A stretch of DNA of 57,062 nucleotides from Pontibacillus yanchengensis (GCF_009856295.1 NZ_WMEU01000013.1:1-57062); one strand, 5' to 3'; positions 44,984 through 54,121 are shown, numbered from the stretch's first letter. The notes: generated from the sequence alone by a model not told the origin. Program-made: numbers and translations.

Positions 44984-45802
44984 TTAAGGAAATCTCGGGA
45001 ATTGCTTAAAGTCAGGCTTACGTTTTTCTTTGAATGCATCGCGACCTTCTTTTGCTTCATCAGTAGTGTAATAAAGTAGCGTAGCATCTCCCCCCATTTG
45101 TTGAAGACCAGCTAAACCATCTGTATCAGCATTGAAGGATGCTTTCAAGAAACGTAATGCAGTTGGTGATTTTTCTAGCATTTCTTGGCACCATTGAACC
45201 GTTTCTGCCTCTAATTGATCAACAGGAACGACTGTATTGACAAGACCCATGTCCTCCGCTTCTTTAGCAGAATATTGACGACATAGGTACCAAATTTCAC
45301 GGGCTTTTTTATGACCAACAATACGGGCAAGCAATCCTGCACCATATCCAGCATCAAAGCTTCCTACCTTAGGACCTGTTTGACCAAATATAGCATTGTC
45401 AGCAGCAATGGTTAAGTCACATACGATATGTAAAACATGTCCACCACCAATGGCATATCCTGACACCATGGCTACAACTGGTTTTGGTATTACGCGAATT
45501 AAGCGTTGTAAATCTAGAACGTTTAGACGTGGAATTTCGTCTTCTCCTACATAACCACCATGGCCACGTACTTTTTGGTCTCCTCCAGCACAGAAAGCAT
45601 CGTCTCCAGCACCCGCTAAGACAATAGCGCCAATTTTGGAGTCATCGCGCGCATATGCAAATGCATCCAACAATTCTTTAACCGTTGTTGGGCGAAATGC
45701 ATTTCGTACCTCTGGGCGATTAATTGTGATTTTTGCAATACCGTCATATGTCTGATATAAAATATCTTCATAATGACGTTCATTAATCCATTCTACTGTC
45801 AT
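44984..45802 (-). CDS. menB: 1,4-dihydroxy-2-naphthoyl-CoA synthase
   Basis: Protein of 272 residues, crotonase fold. MenB landmarks: AFCAGGDQKVRG, AMVSGYAIGGGHVLHIVCDL, and FGQTGPKVGSFDAGYGAGLL with the Asp near 163. The C-terminal KPDFKQFPRFP is typical. It closes the naphthoate ring. AGGAGG precedes the ATG. Confidence 0.97.
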   Translation of the reverse strand: MTVEWINERHYEDILYQTYDGIAKITINRPEVRNAFRPTTVKELLDAFAYARDDSKIGAIVLAGAGDDAFCAGGDQKVRGHGGYVGEDEIPRLNVLDLQRLIRVIPKPVVAMVSGYAIGGGHVLHIVCDLTIAADNAIFGQTGPKVGSFDAGYGAGLLARIVGHKKAREIWYLCRQYSAKEAEDMGLVNTVVPVDQLEAETVQWCQEMLEKSPTALRFLKASFNADTDGLAGLQQMGGDATLLYYTTDEAKEGRDAFKEKRKPDFKQFPRFP

Positions 45803-45846
45803 AATTAATTCCTCCTCACCTAATTTTACACTTTAAAACGCTTTCA

Positions 45847-46653
45847 TTACTCCTCACTTGGAAAAATGAATTCAGTTACTATTTTACCAAAAAATTTCGG
45901 TTGTTCCACATGTATTGCATGTCCAGCATTCAAAACTTTTATATGACGCGCTTTTTGAAATGCTTTTTCCATGTTTTGAGCAATTGACGTAAACTTTTCA
46001 TCTAACTCTCCTGATAGTAGTAGAACCTCTCCAGAAAAGGTGGAGAGGTAGTCCCACCATGAAGGTTGAATCCCCGTCCCCATTCCTCTAAGGGAAGCTG
46101 CTAATCCTTCTGCAGTATGAGATAAACGTTCCTCTCTAATTGCTTGCTTCACTTCTGCAGATAAAGTTTGCTGAGAGGAGAACATCGGTAGTTCTTGCCA
46201 ACGATTAATGAACGCCTTTACACCATAACGCTCTATTTCAACTGCCAAACTCTCATCTTTCGTTTGCCTTGTAAGCTGCTCTCGAGCTGCTTCCAAACCT
46301 GGGCTTGCACTTTCAAGAATTAAACGCTCCACCCGCCGTGGATAATTCATTGCAAAAGAAAGGGCCGTTCGTCCTCCCATGGAATAACCTAATACATCCA
46401 GGCGCTCCATCCCTAATTCCTGTAGTAGATGGTCAATATCCTTACAAACAGACTCCATCGTAAAATGTGTATTACCATCCGTCTTACCGTGCCCTGGTAA
46501 GTCCATTGTAATGATTGTAAGTTGATCATTCCAATCGTTTACAAAGTTATCCCATGTATGATGGGTTCCTGTGAATCCGTGCAACAACAGGATTGGAGGA
46601 CCATGACCATGCTGTTCTACCCAATAATGGGTACCATTTATTGTGATATACAA
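45847..46653 (-). CDS. menH: SHCHC synthase MenH
   Basis: Protein of 268 residues, alpha/beta hydrolase. LLLHGFTGTHHTW, nucleophile DVLGYSMGGRTAL near 102, Asp LLLSGELDEKF, His NAGHAIHVEQP. It makes SHCHC by pyruvate loss from SEPHCHC. Start TTG at 46653 with AGGAGG 9 nt upstream. It follows menD by 13 bp. Confidence 0.9.
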   Translation of the reverse strand: MYITINGTHYWVEQHGHGPPILLLHGFTGTHHTWDNFVNDWNDQLTIITMDLPGHGKTDGNTHFTMESVCKDIDHLLQELGMERLDVLGYSMGGRTALSFAMNYPRRVERLILESASPGLEAAREQLTRQTKDESLAVEIERYGVKAFINRWQELPMFSSQQTLSAEVKQAIREERLSHTAEGLAASLRGMGTGIQPSWWDYLSTFSGEVLLLSGELDEKFTSIAQNMEKAFQKARHIKVLNAGHAIHVEQPKFFGKIVTEFIFPSEE

Positions 46654-46666
46654 TTTCTAAGTCCTC

Positions 46667-48403
46667 CTATACACCTCGTAATGATTCTTCGATTCGTTTC
46701 CATTTATCCCGATGCCACTGTGCATTTTCATCCCGATTAGTTATGACTTCCATAACGTGCAAATCGTTGGCAGAAAAACTCGTGGTCACAGCATCTCGAA
46801 ATTGTTCCCATGTCTCCACTCTAGTAAAACTTCCGTTATACATTTCAACAGCTTTTTGAAAATCAAGCTGTAAAGGTGTGCCAAACAAGGGCTCGAAATG
46901 ATTTGGATGATTTGCTTGCGGAAGAAACGAGAAAATACCTCCGCCCTCATTATTAATGACAATAATTCGGACATCAATTCCATATTGCTTGGCCATCAAT
47001 AAGCCATTCAAATCATGGTAGAAGGATAAATCGCCTAGAATCAATGTTACTGATTCACCATGAGCAGCAGCACCTAATGCACTTGAAACCATCCCATCAA
47101 TCCCATTTGCACCACGATTGGCTAACACTCTTATATGCTTAGGTGTAGTCATGAAGAAAGTATCTAAGTCGCGAACTGGCATGCTATTTCCAATATAAAT
47201 GGAACTTTTCTCCGGAAGCAACTCTGTTAACTCTGTAATGACGTGTCCTTCCGATAGTGATCCAACCCCTTTGTCCTCTATCAAGCACTTTTTTGTAATG
47301 CTATTGGCTTCTCGCCAGTTATCAAGCCAGGATTTATCATACATCCACGTCCCAACTTCTTGAAGCCATTGCTTACAAAAAGTCGTTCCATCAGCATAAA
47401 TCATTCTCGTATGATTATTAGTCGGTTCCCGGTGACCTTCAAAATCTTCCACAACGTACTGAACGATGTCAGGGTGATTCTCAATTAGTAATTTATATGG
47501 CTTTGAAACAGGCATAGCTCCAAAGCGAATAATAAAGTCAGGCTTAAACCTTTCACGAGTTTCTTCGCTTTTTAACATCGCGTCATAACATTCGATCACA
47601 TGGTCTTTCTCATGTTCTCCAGCTCGCACCTGAGATAGAGGATCTGCTAGTAATGGTAGTTGCAGATGTTTCGCTAGTGACGTGACGGCTTCAGCCAAAT
47701 CCCGGTCTTCTTGGGGGCCACATACCAATAACCCCCGCTCAAGTCCAACAATTTCTTCTTTAATCTTCTCGATTTGCCTTGTATCAAGCATTCGTTTACC
47801 GCTTGTTACAGGATGATAACTTTCCTGTCGATCATTCCCCCAAACATCTTCCATAGAGAAGTCTGGTACAAGTGGTTCTCGGAAAGGAAAATTCAAATGC
47901 ACAGGCCCTGCATTACCGTCTAAGGATTGATGTAACGCCCTTGCGCCAATACTCCGAACATACCGTAACATCGTATCGCTATCTTCTGGCATTGCCACTT
48001 CCTGAAACCATTTCACATACCGACTATACATGTGAATCTGATCAATCGATTGGGGAGCGCCAACATCACGAAGTTCATGTGGTCGGTCAGCAGTTAAAAT
48101 AACCAACGGGACCCTGCTATAGAAAGCTTCAACAATAGCAGGATAATAATTCGCTGCAGCTGTGCCCGATGTGCATACAAGGGCAACTGGCTTTTGTTGT
48201 TGTTTAGCCATCCCAAGTGCAAAAAAAGCTGCTGAACGTTCGTCCATATGAACCCAATGTTTGATGCTTTCATGCTCAGCAATCATCATGGATAAAGGGG
48301 TTGAACGTGAACCAGGAGAGATGACTATGTCCGTCATCCCTCCTTTAGCTAATTCATCTATAAAGTTTCCAACAAACTTTGTTAATTCAGACGTGTGTGT
48401 CAT
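46667..48403 (-). CDS. menD: SEPHCHC synthase (MenD)
   Basis: Protein of 578 residues, ThDP enzyme. VISPGSRSTPLSMMIAEH, VCTSGTAAANYYPAIVEAF, and the ThDP motif ILGDLSFYHDLNGL followed by VINNEGGGIFSFLPQ. It adds succinyl-semialdehyde-ThDP to isochorismate. The ATG lies inside the menF stop (ATGA), with GGAGG upstream. Confidence 0.96.
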   Translation of the reverse strand: MTHTSELTKFVGNFIDELAKGGMTDIVISPGSRSTPLSMMIAEHESIKHWVHMDERSAAFFALGMAKQQQKPVALVCTSGTAAANYYPAIVEAFYSRVPLVILTADRPHELRDVGAPQSIDQIHMYSRYVKWFQEVAMPEDSDTMLRYVRSIGARALHQSLDGNAGPVHLNFPFREPLVPDFSMEDVWGNDRQESYHPVTSGKRMLDTRQIEKIKEEIVGLERGLLVCGPQEDRDLAEAVTSLAKHLQLPLLADPLSQVRAGEHEKDHVIECYDAMLKSEETRERFKPDFIIRFGAMPVSKPYKLLIENHPDIVQYVVEDFEGHREPTNNHTRMIYADGTTFCKQWLQEVGTWMYDKSWLDNWREANSITKKCLIEDKGVGSLSEGHVITELTELLPEKSSIYIGNSMPVRDLDTFFMTTPKHIRVLANRGANGIDGMVSSALGAAAHGESVTLILGDLSFYHDLNGLLMAKQYGIDVRIIVINNEGGGIFSFLPQANHPNHFEPLFGTPLQLDFQKAVEMYNGSFTRVETWEQFRDAVTTSFSANDLHVMEVITNRDENAQWHRDKWKRIEESLRGV

Positions 48404-49788
48404 TCATATCCTCCTAGAGCATGAAGCATTGGTAGAAATTTTATAGCCGTTTCTTCGTATTCCGCTTGAGGATGAGAATCTTCCACAACACCACATCCAG
48501 AAAAAAGAACTGCTTGATTATTACTAATAAGGGCAGAACGAATCGCTACTGCAAATTCCCCATTATCTCGTGCATCGAACCATCCGATTGGAGAAGCATA
48601 CCAACCTCTATGGAAGGGTTCTTTCTCACGTATGAATTCGATAGACTCTTTAATGGGATATCCCCCTAATGCTGGAGTTGGATGAAGCTGCTTGACGACA
48701 TCTAAAATTGTGTAGCCATTATACAACTTTCCTCTCACAGGGGTGTATAAATGCTGCAAATTACGTAATGGATATAACACAGGATGCTCTGGTACATCTA
48801 CATCATGACAGCACGTTTCCACTGCGGTCTTAATCATATTCACGACAAATTCATGCTCTTGGAGATTCTTATCATCATGCAATAATTGCTCTCCAAAGTA
48901 GCGATCTTCTTCAACAGTCTTCCCCCTTGCAATTGTGCCTGCTAAACACGTAGAGAGAAGTTCTTGATCTTCTAGCTTCACCAATCGCTCAGGTGTAGCC
49001 CCAACAAAGCAAGAATCGCCACGTTCATAAGCAAATACATAGCTTTGATGCTGTTGCTCCTGCAACGTGTTTAACAACGACGCTATATTTATATCAGAAG
49101 AAAATGTTGCAATCATTTCCCTAGCTAAAACGACTTTCCCTAACTTCCCTGCTTTTATTTCCTCTGTTGTGTCTTTAACAATTCGTTTCCATTCTTCAGG
49201 TGCCACTTCTTCTTGTTGGATTAACTGTGGTTCTGGATTCTGCTTGAACTCTTTTCCGAGGAGTTTTGTACACTGGTCTACTAGTTCCTGATAAAATAAG
49301 GCCGTAGAATCCTCAGGAGACAAAAGCGCGTTAATGGTAATAAAATACTTCGTTCCAGATTTGGTTAACAAGAACCTTGGAACCATTGTAGAACTATTTG
49401 GAAATTCACTCCATGTAACCGAAGATTGTTTATAAGGATCAAATGCAAAACCCCCAAATGCAACAGGTCCTGTTCCTGAAGCATTCGTGACGTTATCTAT
49501 TTCAGCATGATTGATTAAGTCAACCCATTGCTCTTCAGTAATTTGAAATCCTTCTTCATCCGATTCTATCTTAACCGCTTCCCCAATACCTGCCAGGGTA
49601 AAAGAACGATCAGCACTTGACCAATAGAACCTTTCTCCCTTAAATGTGCTACCTGCTTGATAAAATGCCAGAGGATTTATTTCCTCTAGTTCAGTGGTAA
49701 CACTTACTAATTTACTTGAATGTAAAGAATCTATTGTAGCTATTGAGCGGTATAGTTTTTCATATAATGTTGAAGTTGTTTGAATCAA
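48400..49788 (-). CDS. menF: menaquinone-specific isochorismate synthase
   Basis: About 462 residues of the chorismate-binding family. VLAREMIATF, CLAGTIARGKTVEED, LQHLYTPVRG, HPTPALGGYPI and GWYASPIGWFDARDNGEFAV. It isomerises chorismate to isochorismate. I choose TTG 49788, because GGAGGG lies 7 nt upstream; a TTG five codons earlier (49803) has no site. First gene of the men operon. Confidence 0.92.
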   Translation of the reverse strand: MIQTTSTLYEKLYRSIATIDSLHSSKLVSVTTELEEINPLAFYQAGSTFKGERFYWSSADRSFTLAGIGEAVKIESDEEGFQITEEQWVDLINHAEIDNVTNASGTGPVAFGGFAFDPYKQSSVTWSEFPNSSTMVPRFLLTKSGTKYFITINALLSPEDSTALFYQELVDQCTKLLGKEFKQNPEPQLIQQEEVAPEEWKRIVKDTTEEIKAGKLGKVVLAREMIATFSSDINIASLLNTLQEQQHQSYVFAYERGDSCFVGATPERLVKLEDQELLSTCLAGTIARGKTVEEDRYFGEQLLHDDKNLQEHEFVVNMIKTAVETCCHDVDVPEHPVLYPLRNLQHLYTPVRGKLYNGYTILDVVKQLHPTPALGGYPIKESIEFIREKEPFHRGWYASPIGWFDARDNGEFAVAIRSALISNNQAVLFSGCGVVEDSHPQAEYEETAIKFLPMLHALGGYE

Positions 49789-49847
49789 AATATTGCCCTC
49801 CAATCAACCAGGGACTAGCTTAGCTATTATGCAACACGACAATGATA

Positions 49848-49877
49848 ATTATATCGAAAAATAAACGAAATTCCCAA
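49848..49877 (-). promoter_or_regulatory. candidate menF promoter
   Basis: Minus-strand -35 TTGGGA (49872-49877), 18-bp spacer, -10 TATAAT (49848-49853), about 60 bp before the menF start. Confidence 0.55.
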
Positions 49878-49959
49878 AATCCCATCTTTATTGTATTCTC
49901 TTTTGTAGTTTGACTCAAGAAATGCTTATATTTCCCTGTATTATAAAGGGAATAGGGAA

Positions 49960-49988
49960 TTGACAGGGTCGTCTAGTTTGCCTAAACT
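49960..49988 (+). promoter_or_regulatory. menA promoter
   Basis: -35 TTGACA (49960-49965), exact 17-bp spacer, -10 TAAACT (49983-49988), about 50 bp before the menA start. It is divergent from the menF promoter. Confidence 0.7.
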
Positions 49989-50040
49989 TAATTAGGGGCA
50001 AATATAAACTAATTGTCCTATTCCTAAGGGAGAGAAACGT

Positions 50041-50988
50041 ATGCAAAGCATGAAAAAACAAGATATACAAACTGCTTTAAATGAACGTAAAGGTTGGCAA
50101 GTCTGGTGGCGACTCTTAAGACCTCATACCTTAACGGCAGCGTTCGTCCCAGTATTTATCGGAACAATGCTTGCTAGCTTACAAGAACCTATCCATATAG
50201 GATTGTTTCTAGCCATGCTATTCGCTTCTATATTAATACAAGCTGCAACGAATATGTTTAACGAATACTATGATTATGTTCGCGGTTTAGATACCGAACA
50301 TTCGATTGGTATTGGTGGTGCAATCGTTCGTGATGGGATACCTGCTAAGAAAGTTTTGGCATTAGCGGTAAGCTTTTTCGGTATTGCTATGCTTCTGGGA
50401 GTCTATATTTGTATCGCGACAAGTTGGTGGATTGCACTAATTGGACTCATATCAATGGCATTTGGCTATCTATATACTGGCGGACCTTATCCTATTGCTT
50501 ATACCCCATTTGGTGAAATGATATCAGGATTTTTTATGGGAACTGTTATTATTGGCATTAGCTATTATATTCAGACGTTATATCTTACTAGCGATGTGAT
50601 TATCATATCCATTCCAGTAGCAATCCTGATTGGTGCTATACTATTAGCGAACAACATACGTGACCTTGAAGGTGATAAGGAAAACGGCCGTAAAACATTA
50701 GCCATTCTATTTGGACATAAGGGTGCTGTCACCTTTTTAGGCATATTATTTAGTTCAGCCTACCTACTAATTGTCATTTATATTATATCAGGTTTGCTTC
50801 CTATATGGTCGTTAATTGTATTCTTAAGCATCCCAAAACCAAAGAAAGCTGTTCAAGGCTTTTCAAACAAAACGTCACCATTAGAAATGCTTCCAGCAAT
50901 GAAATTCACAGCACAAACCAATACGATTTTTGGAATTCTACTCGGGATTTCCCTTTTATTACAATTACTAATACCCGTTACCTTATAA
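50041..50988 (+). CDS. menA: DHNA polyprenyltransferase (MenA)
   Basis: Protein of 315 residues with about nine transmembrane helices, UbiA family. The first acidic motif is NMFNEYYDYVRGLDTEH near 75, the second LLANNIRDLEGDKENGR near 205. It joins the polyprenyl chain to DHNA at the membrane to give demethylmenaquinone. GGGAGAG lies before the ATG. Confidence 0.95.
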   Translation: MQSMKKQDIQTALNERKGWQVWWRLLRPHTLTAAFVPVFIGTMLASLQEPIHIGLFLAMLFASILIQAATNMFNEYYDYVRGLDTEHSIGIGGAIVRDGIPAKKVLALAVSFFGIAMLLGVYICIATSWWIALIGLISMAFGYLYTGGPYPIAYTPFGEMISGFFMGTVIIGISYYIQTLYLTSDVIIISIPVAILIGAILLANNIRDLEGDKENGRKTLAILFGHKGAVTFLGILFSSAYLLIVIYIISGLLPIWSLIVFLSIPKPKKAVQGFSNKTSPLEMLPAMKFTAQTNTIFGILLGISLLLQLLIPVTL

Positions 50989-51019
50989 AGACAAGCCTAT
51001 TGTGCTTGTCTTTTTTTTC
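50986..51019 (+). terminator. menA terminator
   Basis: AAGACAAGC / GCTTGTCTT with loop CTATTGT, then TTTTTT. It starts at the menA stop. Confidence 0.9.
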
Positions 51020-51049
51020 AAAAGGACAGAAGGGTTAACTTTTGGCTCT

Positions 51050-51344
51050 TACATATCCAGCTACTGCGCCTAGCGACTAGCAAACTTTCTGCTCCTCCTT
51101 ACAACAGGTAAATATCGGATTGCTTTGCATATATAATGTAAGATGGCTCAACATAGATGCTTGAAGCCGGACTAAAGAATATAAGGTCACAGCATCTCTG
51201 GAGCGACTTTCCGTGTTTTCCGAGCGAGAATCGCAAAACAGGAGCGACATTTGAAAATTAGAAGCGACCACCACAAAACGAGCAGGCCACAAACTGGCGT
51301 ACCATGTCTTCATGGGATGTACCGGTGTCGATTAATGGTCGCTT
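51050..51344. repeat. intergenic repeat B5 and GAGCGAC cluster
   Basis: First part: a diverged B copy (CTACTGCGCCTAGCGACT at 51061-51078, CTTTCTGCTCC; later TTGAAGCCGGAC). Second part: the motif RGAGCGA-/GAAGCGAC at irregular spacing (about 51200, 51220, 51241, 51261), with AAGCGACCA (51262-51270) inverted as TGGTCGCTT (51336-51344). No gene is visible between the menA terminator and 51462. Confidence 0.5.
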
Positions 51345-51461
51345 GCACCTTTCTTTATAAACTACTGGAAGGATTTTTCATATAGTAACTTGAATACATA
51401 CCCAATACTGATGTTTTGTACTTCGTTAAAAAGGAAATATTTTAGAAAGGAAGATGAACTA

Positions 51462-51848
51462 ATGGAAATGGATTACAAAAATACAATGCTAGGAGCTCTT
51501 GGAATGGAAGAAGTAACTCTAACCAAGGACCGTGTTGTACTTTCTATGCCTGTGGATGAACGAACTCACCAGCCACTCGGTTTTTTGCATGGCGGGGCCA
51601 GTGTCGCACTAGCTGAAACAGCGGCAAGTATTGGTTCCATTCTCCACGTGGACATGGAACAGTATAATGTATTTGGTATTGAGATCAATGCCAACCACAT
51701 CAAAAGTAAACGCAGTGGCCTTGTTTATGGAGTTGCAACACCTACACACATTGGTAAAAGTACAATGGTTTGGGAAATCAACATTGTCGATGAAAGTGAC
51801 GCATTAATTTGCGTTTCCCGTTGTACAGTAGGTGTCGTTCCAAAATAG
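51462..51848 (+). CDS. hotdog thioesterase, probable DHNA-CoA hydrolase
   Basis: About 128 residues of the PaaI/YdiI/MenI hotdog group. GFLHGGASVALAETAAS carries the HGG motif and the catalytic Glu. The ATG at 51462 is chosen for AGAAAGGAAG upstream; the open frame to 51390 has no site. The place beside menA suggests hydrolysis of DHNA-CoA in the menaquinone path (inference). The family also acts on other acyl-CoAs. Confidence 0.82.
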   Translation: MEMDYKNTMLGALGMEEVTLTKDRVVLSMPVDERTHQPLGFLHGGASVALAETAASIGSILHVDMEQYNVFGIEINANHIKSKRSGLVYGVATPTHIGKSTMVWEINIVDESDALICVSRCTVGVVPK

Positions 51849-51877
51849 AAGCTCCTCTACTTGAAAGGAGCCCAGTC

Positions 51878-52246
51878 ATGTTAACGAATGAACAAATACA
51901 AGACCTTAAAAACAGACTATACAACATGAAACAAGAGGCTGAAAAAGAACTCGATAACCATAAAGGATACGAAAGCTCAGAGGGTGGACCAGAAAGCTCA
52001 GTTGGTGAACTATCAGAAGTCGATAATCACCCAGGTGATGTAGGAACAGAAAACTTTGAACAAAGTAAGGATTACACCCTCAATATTCATGCACGAGAAC
52101 AGTTGGAGGAAATTAATGCTGCAATAGAGCGTATTGAAAATGGAAAATACGGATACTCAGAGAAGTCTGGTAAACCAATTCCTTTCGAACGTCTACAAGC
52201 GATGCCTACAGCACGCTACCTTGTAGAAGAGGAAGAAAACGCGTAA
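51878..52246 (+). CDS. yteA: short YteA/DksA-like protein without zinc cysteines
   Basis: About 122 residues from ATG 51878 (GAAAGGAG 7 nt upstream). Helical N-terminus (NEQIQDLKNRLYNMKQEAEK), ESSVGELSEVDNHPGDVGTE, then the DksA-like end IERIENGKYGYSEKSGKPIP followed by FERLQAMPTARYL. In relatives this end reads CxxCG...IP...RL...P and two more Cys; here all four zinc cysteines are replaced and the protein is about half the usual YteA length. It may still enter the RNA polymerase channel, but this is untested. Confidence 0.75.
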   Translation: MLTNEQIQDLKNRLYNMKQEAEKELDNHKGYESSEGGPESSVGELSEVDNHPGDVGTENFEQSKDYTLNIHAREQLEEINAAIERIENGKYGYSEKSGKPIPFERLQAMPTARYLVEEEENA

Positions 52247-52247
52247 A

Positions 52248-52310
52248 GAAAAGATTTGGCACCCCCGTATAGCGACGTCTATGCTGCGGCAGCGGCTTCG
52301 TTGTTATATA
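52248..52310. repeat. dispersed intergenic repeat B6 (partial)
   Basis: It starts 2 bp after the yteA stop with GCACCCCCGTATAGCGACG and TCTATGCTGCGGCAGCGGC, i.e. the 5' blocks of repeat B only. Confidence 0.55.
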
Positions 52311-52355
52311 TTCTTCCTTTAAAAAGAGGGAATAAAAGTGCGATAATTAATCATG

Positions 52356-52395
52356 GCATGGTGAAAAGAACTACCTCTTATCACCATGCTTTTTA
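52356..52395 (+). terminator. terminator after the YteA-like gene
   Basis: GCATGGTGA (52356-52364) pairs with TCACCATGC (52381-52389), then TTTTT on the plus strand. It overlaps the stop of the convergent acetyltransferase gene. Confidence 0.6.
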
Positions 52396-53121
52396 GTTTC
52401 CCCTTACACGCTTATATACTTTATAAGATTCCATTATTTCGCATCCATTCCAAATAAATGTATTAACCATAGGCTTATTATGAACACTAGTCGCTCCAAT
52501 ATAATACCTGGCTTGAAAGTCTTGTTGCAATATTCCCAATGCTCTTTGATGTAGTTTTCGACTCTTGCCTTTTCCTCTCTCAGATGGAATGAGCCCAAAA
52601 TAAAACAATCTCCCTTCATTCATTGTTCCAGGCTCAATATGAGGCATAACAATCCCAATTATCTTTTCTTGCTCATATGCAAGAAGACAAGAATGCTTAT
52701 ATGCCTCCCCCAACTCTTTTTTAACACCCATCATTTGCTCATTCATATGTAAAGAAGAAGGTGCATTAAGAGAACCAGACATTACTTCTAGCCAAGTTTC
52801 TTTAAAGGTATCTAAGGATACATGGTGTAATGATGACAAAGTTATTGCTGAATCGAAAGTTATTTCTTCGTTCTGTAATTTCTTCTGTACAAAGAGAGTT
52901 TCATCATGGAAATAGAACCCTCTTTGTATTAAAGATTGCTCTACCTGTTCTGGAAAATTGCTATGTACCAGAACGGTTATATTTTTATATTGGTTAAGGA
53001 GTTTCTCGGATAATTCATGCTTGACCAACTGCATCATTTCATCTGTGGACAGAACATTTGTATCCTCAATCGTTAGGTATGCATCAGCTTCTATGACTTT
53101 AATTTTATCCATAGCTCTCAT
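52393..53121 (-). CDS. GNAT-family acetyltransferase
   Basis: About 242 residues. The C-terminal half has the GNAT signature (CLLAYEQEKIIGIVMPHI; FYFGLIPSERGKGKSRKLHQ with the acetyl-CoA loop RGKGKS). The N-terminal half is not recognised. Substrate unknown. ATG 53121 with GGGAAG 8 nt upstream is preferred over a GTG three codons earlier. It follows a small gene by 15 bp on the same strand. Confidence 0.78.
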   Translation of the reverse strand: MRAMDKIKVIEADAYLTIEDTNVLSTDEMMQLVKHELSEKLLNQYKNITVLVHSNFPEQVEQSLIQRGFYFHDETLFVQKKLQNEEITFDSAITLSSLHHVSLDTFKETWLEVMSGSLNAPSSLHMNEQMMGVKKELGEAYKHSCLLAYEQEKIIGIVMPHIEPGTMNEGRLFYFGLIPSERGKGKSRKLHQRALGILQQDFQARYYIGATSVHNKPMVNTFIWNGCEIMESYKVYKRVRGN

Positions 53122-53136
53122 TTTAAACACTTCCCA

Positions 53137-53472
53137 TTACATTGTCTTATAAAGGGTAATAGTAGGGACCTCCACACTCTGTTTCACTTGCTCATCAAAT
53201 GTTTGCAACTGACGAATAAGGCTCGGTCGATCAAAAGGAAATCCCTCCACTTGATTCAATTGCAACATCAACTTACTATATAATTTTTGATACCCAGCCC
53301 ACTTTTCCTTCTCAGCCTGCTCCAACAAAGCCGATAATGTAGCCAAACACTTCGCGACATCCCGATGCTCCCCCTCTAATAGCATCTCTCGACTAATGTG
53401 ATGGCACTGTACATAATCCTTTTTTTGATTGAACATTTCAGCATAGGCAACTATTTTTTCTTCATAGTGCAT
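53137..53472 (-). CDS. small helical protein, unknown
   Basis: About 111 residues, helical, with TPR-like spacing (VAYAEMFNQKKDYVQCHHIS; ATLSALLEQAEKEKWAGYQK). No signal peptide. GGGGGAG lies before ATG 53472; a GTG two codons earlier is too close. It is probably co-transcribed with the acetyltransferase. Family not recognised. Confidence 0.6.
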   Translation of the reverse strand: MHYEEKIVAYAEMFNQKKDYVQCHHISREMLLEGEHRDVAKCLATLSALLEQAEKEKWAGYQKLYSKLMLQLNQVEGFPFDRPSLIRQLQTFDEQVKQSVEVPTITLYKTM

Positions 53473-53614
53473 AAACACTCCCCCTCACTTGTTCGCCTTT
53501 TCTTTACCTTTTTATAATTTTAAACTTATCTTCTCAATGATAAATATAGACAATGGAAAGGCTCATGCGCCTTGACCAAAGCCTGGTCATGTTGCATTTT
53601 GCTACAGAGCATAA

Positions 53615-53782
53615 TCAACTATTTTCTCTCTCTTTTACTTTCCGTTGTAGATAACCTTGGGTTAAAAATAACGCTATCATAGGGAGAAGTAAATAAGATA
53701 CATATTTACCTTCAAAATTCAACGCCAACACTAATACTGCTATCGCAAAAATGTAATATACTACTTTTATTAAAGTTATCAT
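53615..53782 (-). CDS. small two-helix membrane protein, doubtful start
   Basis: About 55 residues from ATG 53782: helix 1 LIKVVYYIFAIAVLVLALNF, short loop, helix 2 YLLLPMIALFLTQGY, basic tail QRKVKERENS (positive-inside). Neither the ATG nor a TTG at 53815 has a good ribosome site. Composition and topology look real, but it could be spurious. Confidence 0.45.
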   Translation of the reverse strand: MITLIKVVYYIFAIAVLVLALNFEGKYVSYLLLPMIALFLTQGYLQRKVKERENS

Positions 53783-53815
53783 TTTTTCAAGATTGATAAA
53801 CTCAACTAATAACAA

Positions 53816-54060
53816 ATATTGGTTATTAGTTTATCAAATACAAACATCCTTAAATAGAGTAATTTCCCTTAAAAAACCCTAATCACCAAAAATGGCGATC
53901 AGAGTTTTTATGTTTACGATATTACTAAGGTGTTTTACTTCACCGTTTTAGCGCTCCCCTGTTCTTGTTACGTTTCGGGAGGGATAGGATTTGCTTAAAA
54001 CCAAAAAGGAGTAAGCGCTGGAACGAGACCTGTAAGCGAATGAACTTATACTTTCTTTAC
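53816..54060. repeat. intergenic region with diverged repeat B7 and a hairpin
   Basis: An imperfect stem (AACCCTAATCACC / GGCGATCAGAGTT) with T-runs both ways lies at 53872-53910. From 53945 to 54055 there are faint B-type blocks (TTTTAGCGCTCCCCTG, GTAAGCGCTGGAACGAGAC). No gene seen. Confidence 0.4.
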
Positions 54061-54065
54061 GCATA

Positions 54066-54098
54066 AGAAAAGCCTGCGGCACAATGCCACAGGCTCTA
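54066..54098 (-). terminator. ribU terminator
   Basis: Minus-strand AGCCTGTGGCA / TGCCGCAGGCT with loop TTG, then TTTTCTTATG. About 25 bp after the ribU stop. Confidence 0.88.
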
Positions 54099-54121
54099 TC
54101 TACTTTTTATTAAGTGATTCA

